Positions 51,816 to 59,445 of a stretch of 64,000 nt of DNA are shown here, one piece after another (the first letter of the stretch is position 1; each line of letters starts with the position of its first letter). The DNA is from a virus, in the IMG/VR virus record IMGVR_UViG_3300025133_009608, positions 62,001 to 126,000 of that record. One strand, written 5' to 3'. Made by a program: the position numbers and the translations under genes. The notes below the pieces were generated by a model. It saw only the letters and a list, made by a program, of their open reading frames with translations. It was not told the DNA's origin and searched no databases.

Positions 51816-52229
51816 TTAACGGCTCACTTTTCCAACGGGATTTACAGAGAATATTCCATCTAACTTGCTCGATGCAGTTACGGCGTTATCATCGGCAAGG
51901 CTCCTTTGGGAGCCTGATGCTTGCTGACCTCCGCCCTCAGTGTAGTTAAATACGGTTGGCTCATCAAGGGTCACGGTTCCACTGGGGTAAGCTCCCGAAG
52001 CAACTCCTGCCATTTGATCGACATATTCGAATTGCTCACTTGTCGGCAATGCAGCCCAGTCTTCGTCCGAATATCCATACTCTTTCTTCGCGGCAGCTGC
52101 CTCTTCATCCGTGATGATAAACTGGGCTGTCTTATTTATTTTCACAACAATAGAGTCCAGCTTATCCGCCAAGTCTCTGTGTCCGATTTTGTCCAAGTGA
52201 TTGGCTAACTTTACTAGATCTTTTTGCAT
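51816..52229 (-). CDS. Nested in-frame product carrying the shared helical module
   Basis: Internal translation start ATG 52229 with a strong ribosome-binding site inside the 51816-52775 frame. The 137-residue product begins with the LVKLANHLDKIGHRDLADKL module that begins the neighbouring 120-residue protein, and continues with an acidic helical section (EEAAAAKKEYGYSDEDWAAL) and a Gly/Ser/Gln-rich tail. Confidence 0.5.
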   Translation of the reverse strand: MQKDLVKLANHLDKIGHRDLADKLDSIVVKINKTAQFIITDEEAAAAKKEYGYSDEDWAALPTSEQFEYVDQMAGVASGAYPSGTVTLDEPTVFNYTEGGGQQASGSQRSLADDNAVTASSKLDGIFSVNPVGKVSR

Positions 52230-52775
52230 TTTAAATTCTCCCTTTAAATCAAAGCATTTTGCTATATTAGAATAACTATTAGTAGTAGAAGCAAATTTGC
52301 CTCTCCATTTGTTTATAAAAGTGCTTGAGGCATTTCCACCGGCACTATCCGCAGAGCTCTCAGAACTAAACTCATCTGTTATATTACCAGAAGAATCCTC
52401 TGTACTTTTAAATCCACTAAGATGATCTTGCTCATGATGGAGGACTTCAAGTACCGCGCCCATAATGTTCATAACATTAAAAGCCTTTTGAGAATCAATA
52501 TTTGGAAATGCCATAATATCAGCAGTAGTTACGCCGTCCAAGTGTTGTCGAAGATCTATATCCATTTTGGGATATACAATATTTATTCTATCCGGAATTC
52601 CATCCTGATTTTTATCCTCGTTAGAAACGTAGGCTCTAGCCTCTCCGCTCTGAAGTCCCTTCATGATGTTTGCCAAGGGAACTACATTATTAATTTCGCC
52701 AAGCGTTTGAAGCTTATTATAGACCGTTGGCATGATCTGTTCGAGGCTTCCTACTTGTGATTCTTTTATAATCAT
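51816..52775 (-). CDS. HExxH- and EF-hand-containing protein with nested C-terminal product
   Basis: 319 residues. The N-terminal domain has a calcium-binding-like loop DKNQDGIPDR (54-63) and a zincin-like HEQDH (114-118) in EVLHHEQDHLSGF. After a Ser-rich linker, an in-frame ATG at 52229, preceded by GGGAG 8 nt upstream, opens the helical module MQKDLVKLANHLDKIGHRDL. A separate 137-residue product is therefore likely in addition to the full-length one. A protease with a nested C-terminal scaffold is a known phage head-assembly layout (lambda C/Nu3). Whether this is such a protease is inference. Confidence 0.65.
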   Translation of the reverse strand: MIIKESQVGSLEQIMPTVYNKLQTLGEINNVVPLANIMKGLQSGEARAYVSNEDKNQDGIPDRINIVYPKMDIDLRQHLDGVTTADIMAFPNIDSQKAFNVMNIMGAVLEVLHHEQDHLSGFKSTEDSSGNITDEFSSESSADSAGGNASSTFINKWRGKFASTTNSYSNIAKCFDLKGEFKMQKDLVKLANHLDKIGHRDLADKLDSIVVKINKTAQFIITDEEAAAAKKEYGYSDEDWAALPTSEQFEYVDQMAGVASGAYPSGTVTLDEPTVFNYTEGGGQQASGSQRSLADDNAVTASSKLDGIFSVNPVGKVSR

Positions 52776-52777
52776 AT

Positions 52778-53254
52778 CTATCTTGTAACCGCCCTTTTTC
52801 CATCGACGTCGAACATCCTGGGCTTCTGTGGTTTATTATACCGAGTATTGACTGTAATTATATCAATACTATCCCCTCTCACCGCCGAGAAGAATACATT
52901 AAACGGACGGGATGGACTCACTACTCTTATCTCAATCCACTCTCTTTTTTTTGTAGAAGTATTTGATGAATTTGATAGAAACATATGAACAGCTCCAGAT
53001 GCAGAAGACGCAAAGTCCTGAGCAATCATTTCATTTAATTCTCTATTCGATAGAGTTTCCCAGTCCTCTCGGGAAACCCCTTGAGATCTCCTTCCTTCAT
53101 CACTCTTGCACGGCTTTCCGCCATAAAACAAACGATAACGGCACCTAACTGTTGTAGATATATTAATCTCCAGCCCAGTTCTTGGATCCGTTAGCCCTCC
53201 GGACTCCATTCCGGCTTCTTTTTTTATTACACCCTGACTCATTAAAGCATCCAA
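52778..53254 (-). CDS. Unknown protein, first gene of the virion-like block
   Basis: 158 residues, mixed alpha/beta, with WETLSNRELNEMIAQDFASS and strands REWIEIRVVSPSRPFNVFFS. No motif is recognised. It lies 37 bp downstream of the terminator at 53291-53325 and 2 bp before the HExxH gene, so it opens a transcription unit running to 47482. Its promoter is not evident: the 53255-53290 gap is AT-rich but lacks the TATAAATA element. Confidence 0.65.
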   Translation of the reverse strand: MDALMSQGVIKKEAGMESGGLTDPRTGLEINISTTVRCRYRLFYGGKPCKSDEGRRSQGVSREDWETLSNRELNEMIAQDFASSASGAVHMFLSNSSNTSTKKREWIEIRVVSPSRPFNVFFSAVRGDSIDIITVNTRYNKPQKPRMFDVDGKRAVTR

Positions 53255-53290
53255 AATTAATTCATTTCACAATTCAGCGATGAATATTAG

Positions 53291-53325
53291 CAGAAAACCC
53301 CGACAGACATGAGCCTATCGGGGTT
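53291..53325 (-). terminator. Rho-independent terminator after the 54.7-53.3 kb unit
   Basis: Minus strand AACCCCGA and TCGGGGTT form an 8-bp perfect stem around a 14-nt loop, followed by TTCTG. It lies ~18 bp beyond the stop of the gene at 53344 and is the only feature in this 89-bp gap. Confidence 0.75.
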
Positions 53326-53343
53326 GCTTAAAATTGCTTAACT

Positions 53344-53613
53344 TTATTCTTCATCTAGATCAACATGGAGTGCCAAAAACTTATACAAAGAGTCAGAATC
53401 TGTAACCTTCAAGTCCTTTGGAACCTTTTTATATCCCAAGATCATCATTTTTACATCTTGCTCTTCGTAGTCCTTCTCAATGCTGCCTCGTTTTACCGCC
53501 ATTATAGAGCCATCGAAGCTAAGCTTTAAGTTCTCCATTACTGATTCATCCAAGATTTCTTCCTTAAACATATTTTTATGCAAAGGGGTTACTAACCAAG
53601 CGTATTCACTCAT
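53344..53613 (-). CDS. Small protein of unknown function
   Basis: About 89 residues from ATG 53613 (GGAGG 8 nt upstream), overlapping the preceding stop by 8 bp; a start at 53655 would be poorly supported. Contains SFDGSIMAVKRGSIEKDYEE and LGYKKVPKDLKVTDSDSLYK, with a mixed alpha/beta pattern and acidic C-terminus. Third gene of the late unit that starts at the 54773-54804 promoter. No family recognised. Confidence 0.65.
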   Translation of the reverse strand: MSEYAWLVTPLHKNMFKEEILDESVMENLKLSFDGSIMAVKRGSIEKDYEEQDVKMMILGYKKVPKDLKVTDSDSLYKFLALHVDLDEE

Positions 53614-54466
53614 CGTCCGGTCCTCCATCTTCGTGCTCTTCCATTCTTCTCTCAATAATTACTTTTGCAGAATAATATTCCGTTCCCATAATTGATGTCA
53701 AAAGGTGTATCGGAAGGCTCTTTGCCAATGTCGTCTGAACCCATTCATGCTTGGAGTCTGAAAACTTTAAAAGAAGATTCTCATACCTTCCTTTATACAA
53801 ATCCCTATGCTTAATAAGAGTCTCAAGTCCAGCATTTGATGCCTCTTCTGAGGCTTCGGACCGAATCTTTCTGGCCTCCTTTTCTGACAAAACCCCGGCG
53901 CTTATATAATGCCTATAAAGAAACCCGCGAACTCTATATCCAAACGAAACCTTGGTCGCCTTATCAAATAAGGCCGAGCGAACAAATAACGGAATAGTGC
54001 TCTCATCCTGCTTTGCCACCCCAGAGGCTATGCTTTCTAATATTCTAGATACATACGAAGTCCTTTCTGCTCTTTTCATTTCCTGAAAAAACAGCGGCTT
54101 CCAATCAAACTTTGGATTCAATCGGGCTGCCGACAAATAAATTGAATCGGAATTCCTAGCGATATGAGTTAGCTTTGTTTCCCCATATTCACATAATTCT
54201 TTAAAATTCGATAGATCGTCGATTATACTTGCCCAAAAAGGTGACTCGTTATATATGTCAACCCCGCCATTAACGAGGCTGGTCATTATTGCCTGTCTCG
54301 CACTTTCTGACAAGTCACTATAATACGGCTCCATTAGATGGAGATTGTTGGAGATAGTTCTCCGCGCAGCCTTGGCCACTTCAGATCTATCATAGGTATA
54401 ATGATTTGGCCGAAACAAACTATCCGTACCATACTTAATGAAAAAGTCTTTTATTTCCTTATTCAT
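53606..54466 (-). CDS. Helical-repeat (HEAT-like) protein, paralogue family member
   Basis: 286 residues, all-helical, with repeat-like segments (LTHIARNSDSIYLSAARLNP; LETLIKHRDLYKGRYENLLL; DSKHEWVQTTLAKSLPIHLL). The C-terminus LLTSIMGTEYYSAKVIIERR corresponds to the ends of the proteins at 43309 and 44238. Likely an adaptor or scaffold. It lies in a late promoter-to-terminator unit of three small genes. Confidence 0.65.
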   Translation of the reverse strand: MNKEIKDFFIKYGTDSLFRPNHYTYDRSEVAKAARRTISNNLHLMEPYYSDLSESARQAIMTSLVNGGVDIYNESPFWASIIDDLSNFKELCEYGETKLTHIARNSDSIYLSAARLNPKFDWKPLFFQEMKRAERTSYVSRILESIASGVAKQDESTIPLFVRSALFDKATKVSFGYRVRGFLYRHYISAGVLSEKEARKIRSEASEEASNAGLETLIKHRDLYKGRYENLLLKFSDSKHEWVQTTLAKSLPIHLLTSIMGTEYYSAKVIIERRMEEHEDGGPDDE

Positions 54467-54740
54467 TACAAAGACTCCCCATCAATCTTGTGAATTCTTC
54501 GAGATTCTCATTCAGAATGGAAATCTTAACCGCATCATTCAGAAGCCCCCAGAGCGGCGCGATGTCTTTGAGCGGAAGCCTGGCGAAGCGCACAACATAC
54601 TCTTTTTCATCCCCGCTATAGGAATTAGAGCAAGAGTTGATTCCCTTTGCTATTAGATAATTATATACTTGCTCTACTTCGATCTCAGGAGATTGCTCGT
54701 CCTCTCCCTCAATAAGCCTAATTGATTCTATATTGCTCAT
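54459..54740 (-). CDS. Small unknown protein at the head of a late unit
   Basis: 93 residues; ATG 54740 has AAAGGA about 8 nt upstream. Features are an acidic N-terminus and a C-terminal LKDIAPLWGLLNDAVKISIL, NENLEEF helix pair. It overlaps the HEAT-like gene by 8 bp. The late -10 box lies ~50 bp upstream of the start. No family recognised. Confidence 0.62.
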   Translation of the reverse strand: MSNIESIRLIEGEDEQSPEIEVEQVYNYLIAKGINSCSNSYSGDEKEYVVRFARLPLKDIAPLWGLLNDAVKISILNENLEEFTRLMGSLCNE

Positions 54741-54772
54741 TCTATATTCCTTTTTTCGATAGGTTCACTGAG

Positions 54773-54804
54773 GTATAATAAATCGAGATTATTTATATCA
54801 AAAC
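54773..54804 (-). promoter_or_regulatory. T4-like late promoter (TATAAATA) after groEL-2
   Basis: Minus strand TTTTGATATAAATAATCTCG with TATAAATA at 54797-54790, then ATTTATTATACC. It sits within the 67-bp gap between groEL-2 and the 54459 gene. Together with the terminator at 53291-53325 it delimits a complete three-gene transcript. Confidence 0.82.
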
Positions 54805-54807
54805 TTT

Positions 54808-56409
54808 CTATTCCTTGATATCTTCATCATAAATAGCGACTTCAGTAGTTAGAAGTGTTCCGCTGGCAGATGCGGCATGTTCCACTGCCGACCTTACAAC
54901 TTTCACCGGATCAATAACTCCGGACTTTATCATATCTGACTGAAAAGAATTCGTCAGAGCATTATATCCGCAAGTTGTATTTTTTGAGTTTATAATTTTC
55001 TGCATAAACTCATAAGGCTCTACTCCGGCATTGGTCAAGATCTGCTTAAACGGAGCACAAATTGCACGAGATACTATTCCAACTCCAACCGCCTCCTCTG
55101 CAGATAAAGAAGAATCTTTTAATAATTTTTTCAACTCCGGGACGCAATGCAACAGAGCAGCTCCCCCTCCTGGGACGATCCCCTCTTGAATCGCCGCCTG
55201 AACAGCATTTATCGAATCCTCCACTCGATCCTTTCTTTCTCTCATCTCCGCCTCTGACATTCCGCCAACCCTAAGTACCGCAACTGCCCCAGACAGCGTT
55301 GAGAGCCTATGCCGAAGAGATGCAGCCTGATGAGGGAACAGGTCAGAGCTTTCAAGCTGAGACTTTATACCTAGAATCCTAGTCTCCACATCAGCGGAGT
55401 CTCCGCCGCCATCTATTATGGTTGTCTTGTTTCTTGAAATAATTACTTTTCTTGCCGTTCCAAGATCCGAAAGCGATACGCTCCTAAGAGCATTTCCCCC
55501 CTCATTTGTCAGCATTCTCCCGCCACAAATTGTGGCAATATCACCTAACATTTCTGCTCGAATATCTCCAAAGCCAGGAGCCTTCACGGGACAGGAGTCA
55601 AGAGTTCCTCGGGCCTTATTTAAAACAAGAGTCTGCAAGGCCTCTGAGTTTACATCTTTTGCTATAATTACTACTGGCTTCGACGCTTCAGACGCGGCCT
55701 GTAATACAGACAAAAACTCCTGACTAGAAGTAAGGGCATCATCGTATGTAATAATAAATGGATTATCAAACTCAACTGTGAGCTTCTCTTGATTCGTAGA
55801 GAATGCAGGAGAAATATATCCCCTGTCGAATGATAGACCTTCAGTATAAGAGGTCGTTGTTTCTGAGCCAGCCGCCTCTTCTACGGAGATAATTCCATCA
55901 TCCCCAACCGTTGTCACTACCTCTGCGATTAGAGAGCCCAATTCGATATCATTATTCGCAGATATAATTGCAACATCTCTGACCGTATCCGTTCCAGAAA
56001 CCTCTGATGAAATATCTTTCAAAAAAGAGACGACAGTGCTTACTGCTATGTCTATTCCTCTTTTTATCAAAACTGGATTATGCCCAGCGGCAACCATCTT
56101 AGCTCCCTCGGTATAAATCGACTGAGCTAATATGGTTGCCGTTGTTGTTCCGTCACCGGCAACAGAGTTTGTTGATGAGGCAACTGATTTTATGAGCTGA
56201 GCACCCATGTTTTCTATCTTATCCGAAAGACTTATAGAACGAGCAACAGTCACCCCGTCCTTTGTAACCAAAGGGGGGCCGTAAGACCTGTCAATGGCGG
56301 CGTGCCTACCTTTTGGACCTAGAGTTACCTTGACAGCGTTTGCCAAAATATCTAATCCGATTTGCATTCCGCTTCTTGCATCAAGGCCTATCTTTACTTC
56401 TTTGCTCAT
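54808..56409 (-). CDS. groEL: GroEL-like chaperonin, second copy
   Basis: 533-residue group I chaperonin. LGPKGRHAAID (30-40), TKDGVTVARS (49-58), AGDGTTTATI (84-93), SINAVQAAIQEGIVPGGGAA with the hydrolytic Asp just before it, and CGYNALTNSFQSDMIKSGVI are all present. It differs widely from the first copy (2668-4314) but keeps more canonical residues in the first domain (LGPKGR rather than MGPQGR). The C-terminus ends YDEDIKE without Gly-Gly-Met repeats. No groES is adjacent. It is followed by a late promoter and preceded by the small repeat-bearing gene and a candidate sigma-70 promoter, so it may be expressed at a different time from the first copy. Confidence 0.93.
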   Translation of the reverse strand: MSKEVKIGLDARSGMQIGLDILANAVKVTLGPKGRHAAIDRSYGPPLVTKDGVTVARSISLSDKIENMGAQLIKSVASSTNSVAGDGTTTATILAQSIYTEGAKMVAAGHNPVLIKRGIDIAVSTVVSFLKDISSEVSGTDTVRDVAIISANNDIELGSLIAEVVTTVGDDGIISVEEAAGSETTTSYTEGLSFDRGYISPAFSTNQEKLTVEFDNPFIITYDDALTSSQEFLSVLQAASEASKPVVIIAKDVNSEALQTLVLNKARGTLDSCPVKAPGFGDIRAEMLGDIATICGGRMLTNEGGNALRSVSLSDLGTARKVIISRNKTTIIDGGGDSADVETRILGIKSQLESSDLFPHQAASLRHRLSTLSGAVAVLRVGGMSEAEMRERKDRVEDSINAVQAAIQEGIVPGGGAALLHCVPELKKLLKDSSLSAEEAVGVGIVSRAICAPFKQILTNAGVEPYEFMQKIINSKNTTCGYNALTNSFQSDMIKSGVIDPVKVVRSAVEHAASASGTLLTTEVAIYDEDIKE

Positions 56410-56432
56410 TCTATTAGATCTCCTTTTAGTTT

Positions 56433-56687
56433 TTACTCTACCGTTGTGGTGCTAGACTCAGTTGTACCAGTTGTGGTGCTAGACTCAGTTGTACCAGTTG
56501 TGGTGCTAGACTCAGTTGTACCAGTTGTGGTGCTAGACTCAGTTGCCTCTGATGCCTCAGGAGCATCTACCGAAGATGCTGGCTCAAATGAACACGTTCC
56601 AAACACGGAGCCGACAACTAACACGCCGCCAACAATGGCAGCCTTAACTTGCCACTTGGCAACCCATTCTTTTACTTTTGCAAACAT
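56433..56687 (-). CDS. Small membrane peptide with TESSTTTG tandem repeats
   Basis: 84 residues: a short basic N-terminus (MFAKVKEWVAKWQVK), one transmembrane segment (AAIVGGVLVVGSVFGTCSF) and a Ser/Thr/Glu tail with four copies of a 9-residue TESSTTTGT unit. The Cys after the hydrophobic run is in FGTC, not a good lipobox, so it is probably a simple single-pass protein with its tail outside the membrane. Thr/Ser-rich repeats could be glycosylated or act as a spacer. Located directly upstream of groEL-2. Confidence 0.65.
   Translation of the reverse strand: MFAKVKEWVAKWQVKAAIVGGVLVVGSVFGTCSFEPASSVDAPEASEATESSTTTGTTESSTTTGTTESSTTTGTTESSTTTVE
56443..56544. repeat. 27-bp tandem repeat, ~3.8 copies
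   Basis: Identical 27-bp units start at 56443, 56470, 56497 and 56524 and encode the TESSTTTGT units of the small membrane peptide. The number of copies could vary between isolates by slippage. Confidence 0.9.
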
Positions 56688-56714
56688 AACTTGATCCTTT
56701 ATAATATTAAAGTA

Positions 56715-56743
56715 ATTTTACCATTTTAACGACTTAATTGCAA
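56715..56743 (-). promoter_or_regulatory. Candidate sigma-70-type promoter upstream of the groEL-2 unit
   Basis: Minus strand TTGCAA (56743-56738), 17 bp, TAAAAT (56720-56715). It matches consensus at 4/6 and 5/6 with ideal spacing, in the 97-bp gap 5' of the small membrane peptide gene. CATTTTAA/TTAAAATG arms flank the -35, so the region could also fold or bind a regulator. Confidence 0.42.
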
Positions 56744-56784
56744 TTAAAATGATAGGTCATTCTACTTAATTTTTCGAAAAATAA

Positions 56785-57444
56785 TCAACTATTTTCCGAC
56801 CGCAACCTAACCACGCCGTCGGAAATGTCAACCCAACTTGTATGAGCCACCCAATCGCCCGAATTACAGAATGTCTTTATCTCTCCCTTTTCGTCAACCC
56901 AAATTATACATTCTGGGATATGAGAGTGACCTACAATGAGTACATCGACATCGTCATTCCTGTGCAGGATGTCCCATACTCTTCTTAGTTTTCTTTTTTT
57001 AAGCTTACGATTAACATACCATGTAGTTAGATCCCATCCAAATTTTCGCTCCATCCAGTCATGAAAAATCGACAGTATCCTTATCCAAAAGTCCATGTGA
57101 ACAATTCCGGAGTCATACTGATCCCCGTGCTCTATTCTGAATCTTCTCCCACCTTCTTCAAACTCAAATTTATCCACAAAAGAAATCCCCTTTACGGCTT
57201 TGCCGATAAGGGGCTTGAACGAAAAGTCATGATTGCCAACGATATATATTATATCTTTTGAGTAATCTATCGCCTCCAGTATATCTATCGCTCTCTCTGT
57301 AAATAATGGAATCTTAATAAAATCAATTATATCTCCGGCCAAGATTAATTGGTCGTACTCTTCTTTTTTTAAGAAAGAAGCCAAAGCCTTTCCGTTATAA
57401 TGAAGGCTTCCTATGTGAGTGTCAGATATAACTATTCTTTTCAT
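56785..57444 (-). CDS. LpxH-like calcineurin metallophosphoesterase
   Basis: 219 residues with the complete metal-binding set: SDTHIG (7-12), AGDIIDF, IVGNHDFS, EHGDQYD, VGHSHIPE and FCNSGDWV. The layout, with an inserted helical segment (MERKFGWDLTTWYVNRKLKK), resembles UDP-2,3-diacylglucosamine hydrolase (LpxH) and related phosphoesterases. It could act on lipid A precursors, nucleotides or phosphoproteins; sequence alone does not tell. It is distinct from the SbcD-type enzyme at 24820. Confidence 0.85.
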   Translation of the reverse strand: MKRIVISDTHIGSLHYNGKALASFLKKEEYDQLILAGDIIDFIKIPLFTERAIDILEAIDYSKDIIYIVGNHDFSFKPLIGKAVKGISFVDKFEFEEGGRRFRIEHGDQYDSGIVHMDFWIRILSIFHDWMERKFGWDLTTWYVNRKLKKRKLRRVWDILHRNDDVDVLIVGHSHIPECIIWVDEKGEIKTFCNSGDWVAHTSWVDISDGVVRLRSENS

Positions 57445-57449
57445 TCTAT

Positions 57450-57809
57450 TTATTCTACTTCATCTGAAGATTCTTCGCTCAAAGAATCCCCCTCTACATC
57501 GGCTGGCGGGTTTTTAATAGCTTCTTCTTTTGCTATTTTCATCTCCTTCTTTTTCTCGGCCCGCTCAATTCTTGATAGCTTTCCGGTTATTCTTTCTGCT
57601 GCAAATGTCAGCTCATCTTCGTCCAACCCTGCGGCAAAAAAGTAAAGAGCAGCCTTTCCGCCCTCAGTTAGTCCCCGCTCCAACTCCTCCAGCCTTGCGG
57701 TTAAAGAGTTAATCTCCATCATTTCTCGAAGAAGCTCCTGGCCGGAGGATAAAAGCTTTTTATCATCTGAGTTATCGATCATGGATCTGAAGTCATCAAG
57801 TCTGGACAT
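57450..57809 (-). CDS. Small charged helical protein, unknown function
   Basis: 119 residues; ATG 57809 preceded by GAGG. Predicted long helices (LLREMMEINSLTARLEELER; IERAEKKKEMKIAKEEAIKN) and an acidic tail (SEESSDEVE). It is divergently oriented to the plus-strand gene at 57879. No family recognised. Confidence 0.62.
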   Translation of the reverse strand: MSRLDDFRSMIDNSDDKKLLSSGQELLREMMEINSLTARLEELERGLTEGGKAALYFFAAGLDEDELTFAAERITGKLSRIERAEKKKEMKIAKEEAIKNPPADVEGDSLSEESSDEVE

Positions 57810-57828
57810 ATTTGCCTCTATTAATAAT

Positions 57829-57858
57829 TTGGTCTGAATGGGATTATAGTATTATAAT
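57829..57858 (+). promoter_or_regulatory. Candidate promoter for the plus-strand gene
   Basis: TTGGTC (57829-57834), 18 bp, TATAAT (57853-57858): a perfect -10 with a weak -35, 21 bp before the ATG. The 69-bp divergent gap also reads TATAATACTATAAT on the minus strand and could serve both genes. Confidence 0.38.
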
Positions 57859-57878
57859 GATAAGGTTTTAGATTTACA

Positions 57879-59363
57879 ATGAAAATTAGCGCAAACTACA
57901 AGAAAGATATACGCAACTTAGGTGAAGCATTTCAGTCTTTAAATATGACGTCTGCCTCTGTAAAGCTTGCTGGAATGCTAAAAACATCTTCCTACGAAAC
58001 GCTCTCCGGGGAACATAACGAGTACCAACTATGGACTTCCGTAATTGACGAGTGTATGAAGCCACCACCCTCGGCAATTCAAACTGCCGCCGAAACATAC
58101 CTAAGGCCCGGCTCAGATGCTATGACAAACACGCCGCCGCCGGAATCTCTGGATCAAGATGAAATAAGAGAGTCTATAGCTATAGTAGAGGAAAACGATA
58201 TAGATCTTGAGAATATATCCACTGCGTGTATAAACTACATGAAAATAGAAAAGAACTTATATAAAACGGCTAGTTTAAATCAAGCCATGTCTTGGCGCAG
58301 AACTATGGAGCTAGCAGCAAGGGCGGCTCTAGAAGAAGCAGAAAGAGTAATGCCAAACTCTATTTCAAAAGAAGAGATAAAGCTAGCATCTGTTCAGGCG
58401 GGGCTTCTCTTTACAAAAGAGCGGCTCGAAAAAAGAGGCTCATGGACCTCTCCAATAAGATGGATTGGAAACAAAGTAAAAGGAGCACTTGGATTAGTAA
58501 AAAGAGCCCTTGGAAGGCTGCTTCCTGTTATTGGAGTGGTCGCCTCTATTTACTTTGCATATGACTCCTGGAAAAAGTGGAGAAAAGAAATAAACTTTAT
58601 ATTTACAGACCTAGACGCTGGAAGCTACGGAATAACTCAGATGGATACATGGTTCGTGTCGGGGCTATCTGAAAAAATAAATTCTGGCTTATCTGACAAA
58701 ATGAACATAACTCTTTCTCCGAGTGAAACTCCAAGCTGCGAAGGGACTTCAGAGTGTGGATGGAAATACGTTGAAGAGCCACCCGAAGAGGTTTCGTTTA
58801 GTGAAATGGTAGAAGATATGGGAGAAATATTTACCGGAGGAGGCGAGATTGTTAGGCCGGAGTTTATCGAAGGTGGATCGCGACCCTTTAGGTCTAATAC
58901 TGGAAACCCATCTGATTTTATATCACTTGCGGCACTAAACACATCATGTGAAGCCATAATGGTTCATGCTTATTATTTGCTAGAAAATATAATTATGGGA
59001 ATTGTAAGCCTCTGGGCGCTGATTGTCGAAATAATTGCAGTTCTTGGAGCAGTAACCGCTCCGATTGCAGGTATAGCCGCAGCAATTGACTTGGTTGTAT
59101 CAACCGCCGCAATGCAACAAGGATGGGCGAGAAGAAAGAAGCTAAGAGCCGGATTTACAAACAATAGAAACTTTATATTTGGCGTTGCAGGAGAGAATCA
59201 GCAAAGGATTAATAGCCTCACTTATGGGTTCAGTATAGAAGAGGCCAGGAATGAAGCTATAAACCAAACTGAACCGGCGAATAATACTCCGGACATTAAC
59301 CTGATGCCAACGGCGATAAGAGGCGGAGTCGCCGCCCTCAGAGCAGCTGCAAGCCTAAGCTAA
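57879..59363 (+). CDS. Plus-strand membrane protein with shared N-terminal module
   Basis: 494 residues, the only gene on this strand. The first ~40 residues (YKKDIRNLGEAFQSLNMTSA, then SVKLAGML) resemble the helical module at the start of the 47-53 kb virion-like proteins. A hydrophobic helix follows around residues 210-228 (LLPVIGVVASIYFAYDSWKK), and a longer hydrophobic region, probably two or three helices, around 365-412 (NIIMGIVSLWALIVEIIAVL; APIAGIAAAIDLVVSTAAMQ). Between them lies a Cys-containing, Pro/Glu-rich domain. The Shine-Dalgarno is weak (AAGG 13 nt upstream). It may be an injected or internal virion protein with membrane activity, comparable in style to the protein at 50644. 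Confidence 0.8.
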   Translation: MKISANYKKDIRNLGEAFQSLNMTSASVKLAGMLKTSSYETLSGEHNEYQLWTSVIDECMKPPPSAIQTAAETYLRPGSDAMTNTPPPESLDQDEIRESIAIVEENDIDLENISTACINYMKIEKNLYKTASLNQAMSWRRTMELAARAALEEAERVMPNSISKEEIKLASVQAGLLFTKERLEKRGSWTSPIRWIGNKVKGALGLVKRALGRLLPVIGVVASIYFAYDSWKKWRKEINFIFTDLDAGSYGITQMDTWFVSGLSEKINSGLSDKMNITLSPSETPSCEGTSECGWKYVEEPPEEVSFSEMVEDMGEIFTGGGEIVRPEFIEGGSRPFRSNTGNPSDFISLAALNTSCEAIMVHAYYLLENIIMGIVSLWALIVEIIAVLGAVTAPIAGIAAAIDLVVSTAAMQQGWARRKKLRAGFTNNRNFIFGVAGENQQRINSLTYGFSIEEARNEAINQTEPANNTPDINLMPTAIRGGVAALRAAASLS

Positions 59364-59445
59364 GTACCAATCAAGCCAGCTCTTTTCCCATTCCTCTTTC
59401 GAGACTTGAAACTTTCTCTTACCTCGAAATATAAAATACAAAACC

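Noticed and set aside
56443-56544. CRISPR-like array
   Set aside because: The 27-bp units are directly adjacent without spacers and are in-frame coding repeats.
56785-57444. Second SbcD/Mre11 nuclease
   Set aside because: The motif spacing and inserted helical segment fit LpxH-like phosphoesterases, the SbcD capping domain is missing, and a true SbcD with its SbcC partner is at 21289-25983.
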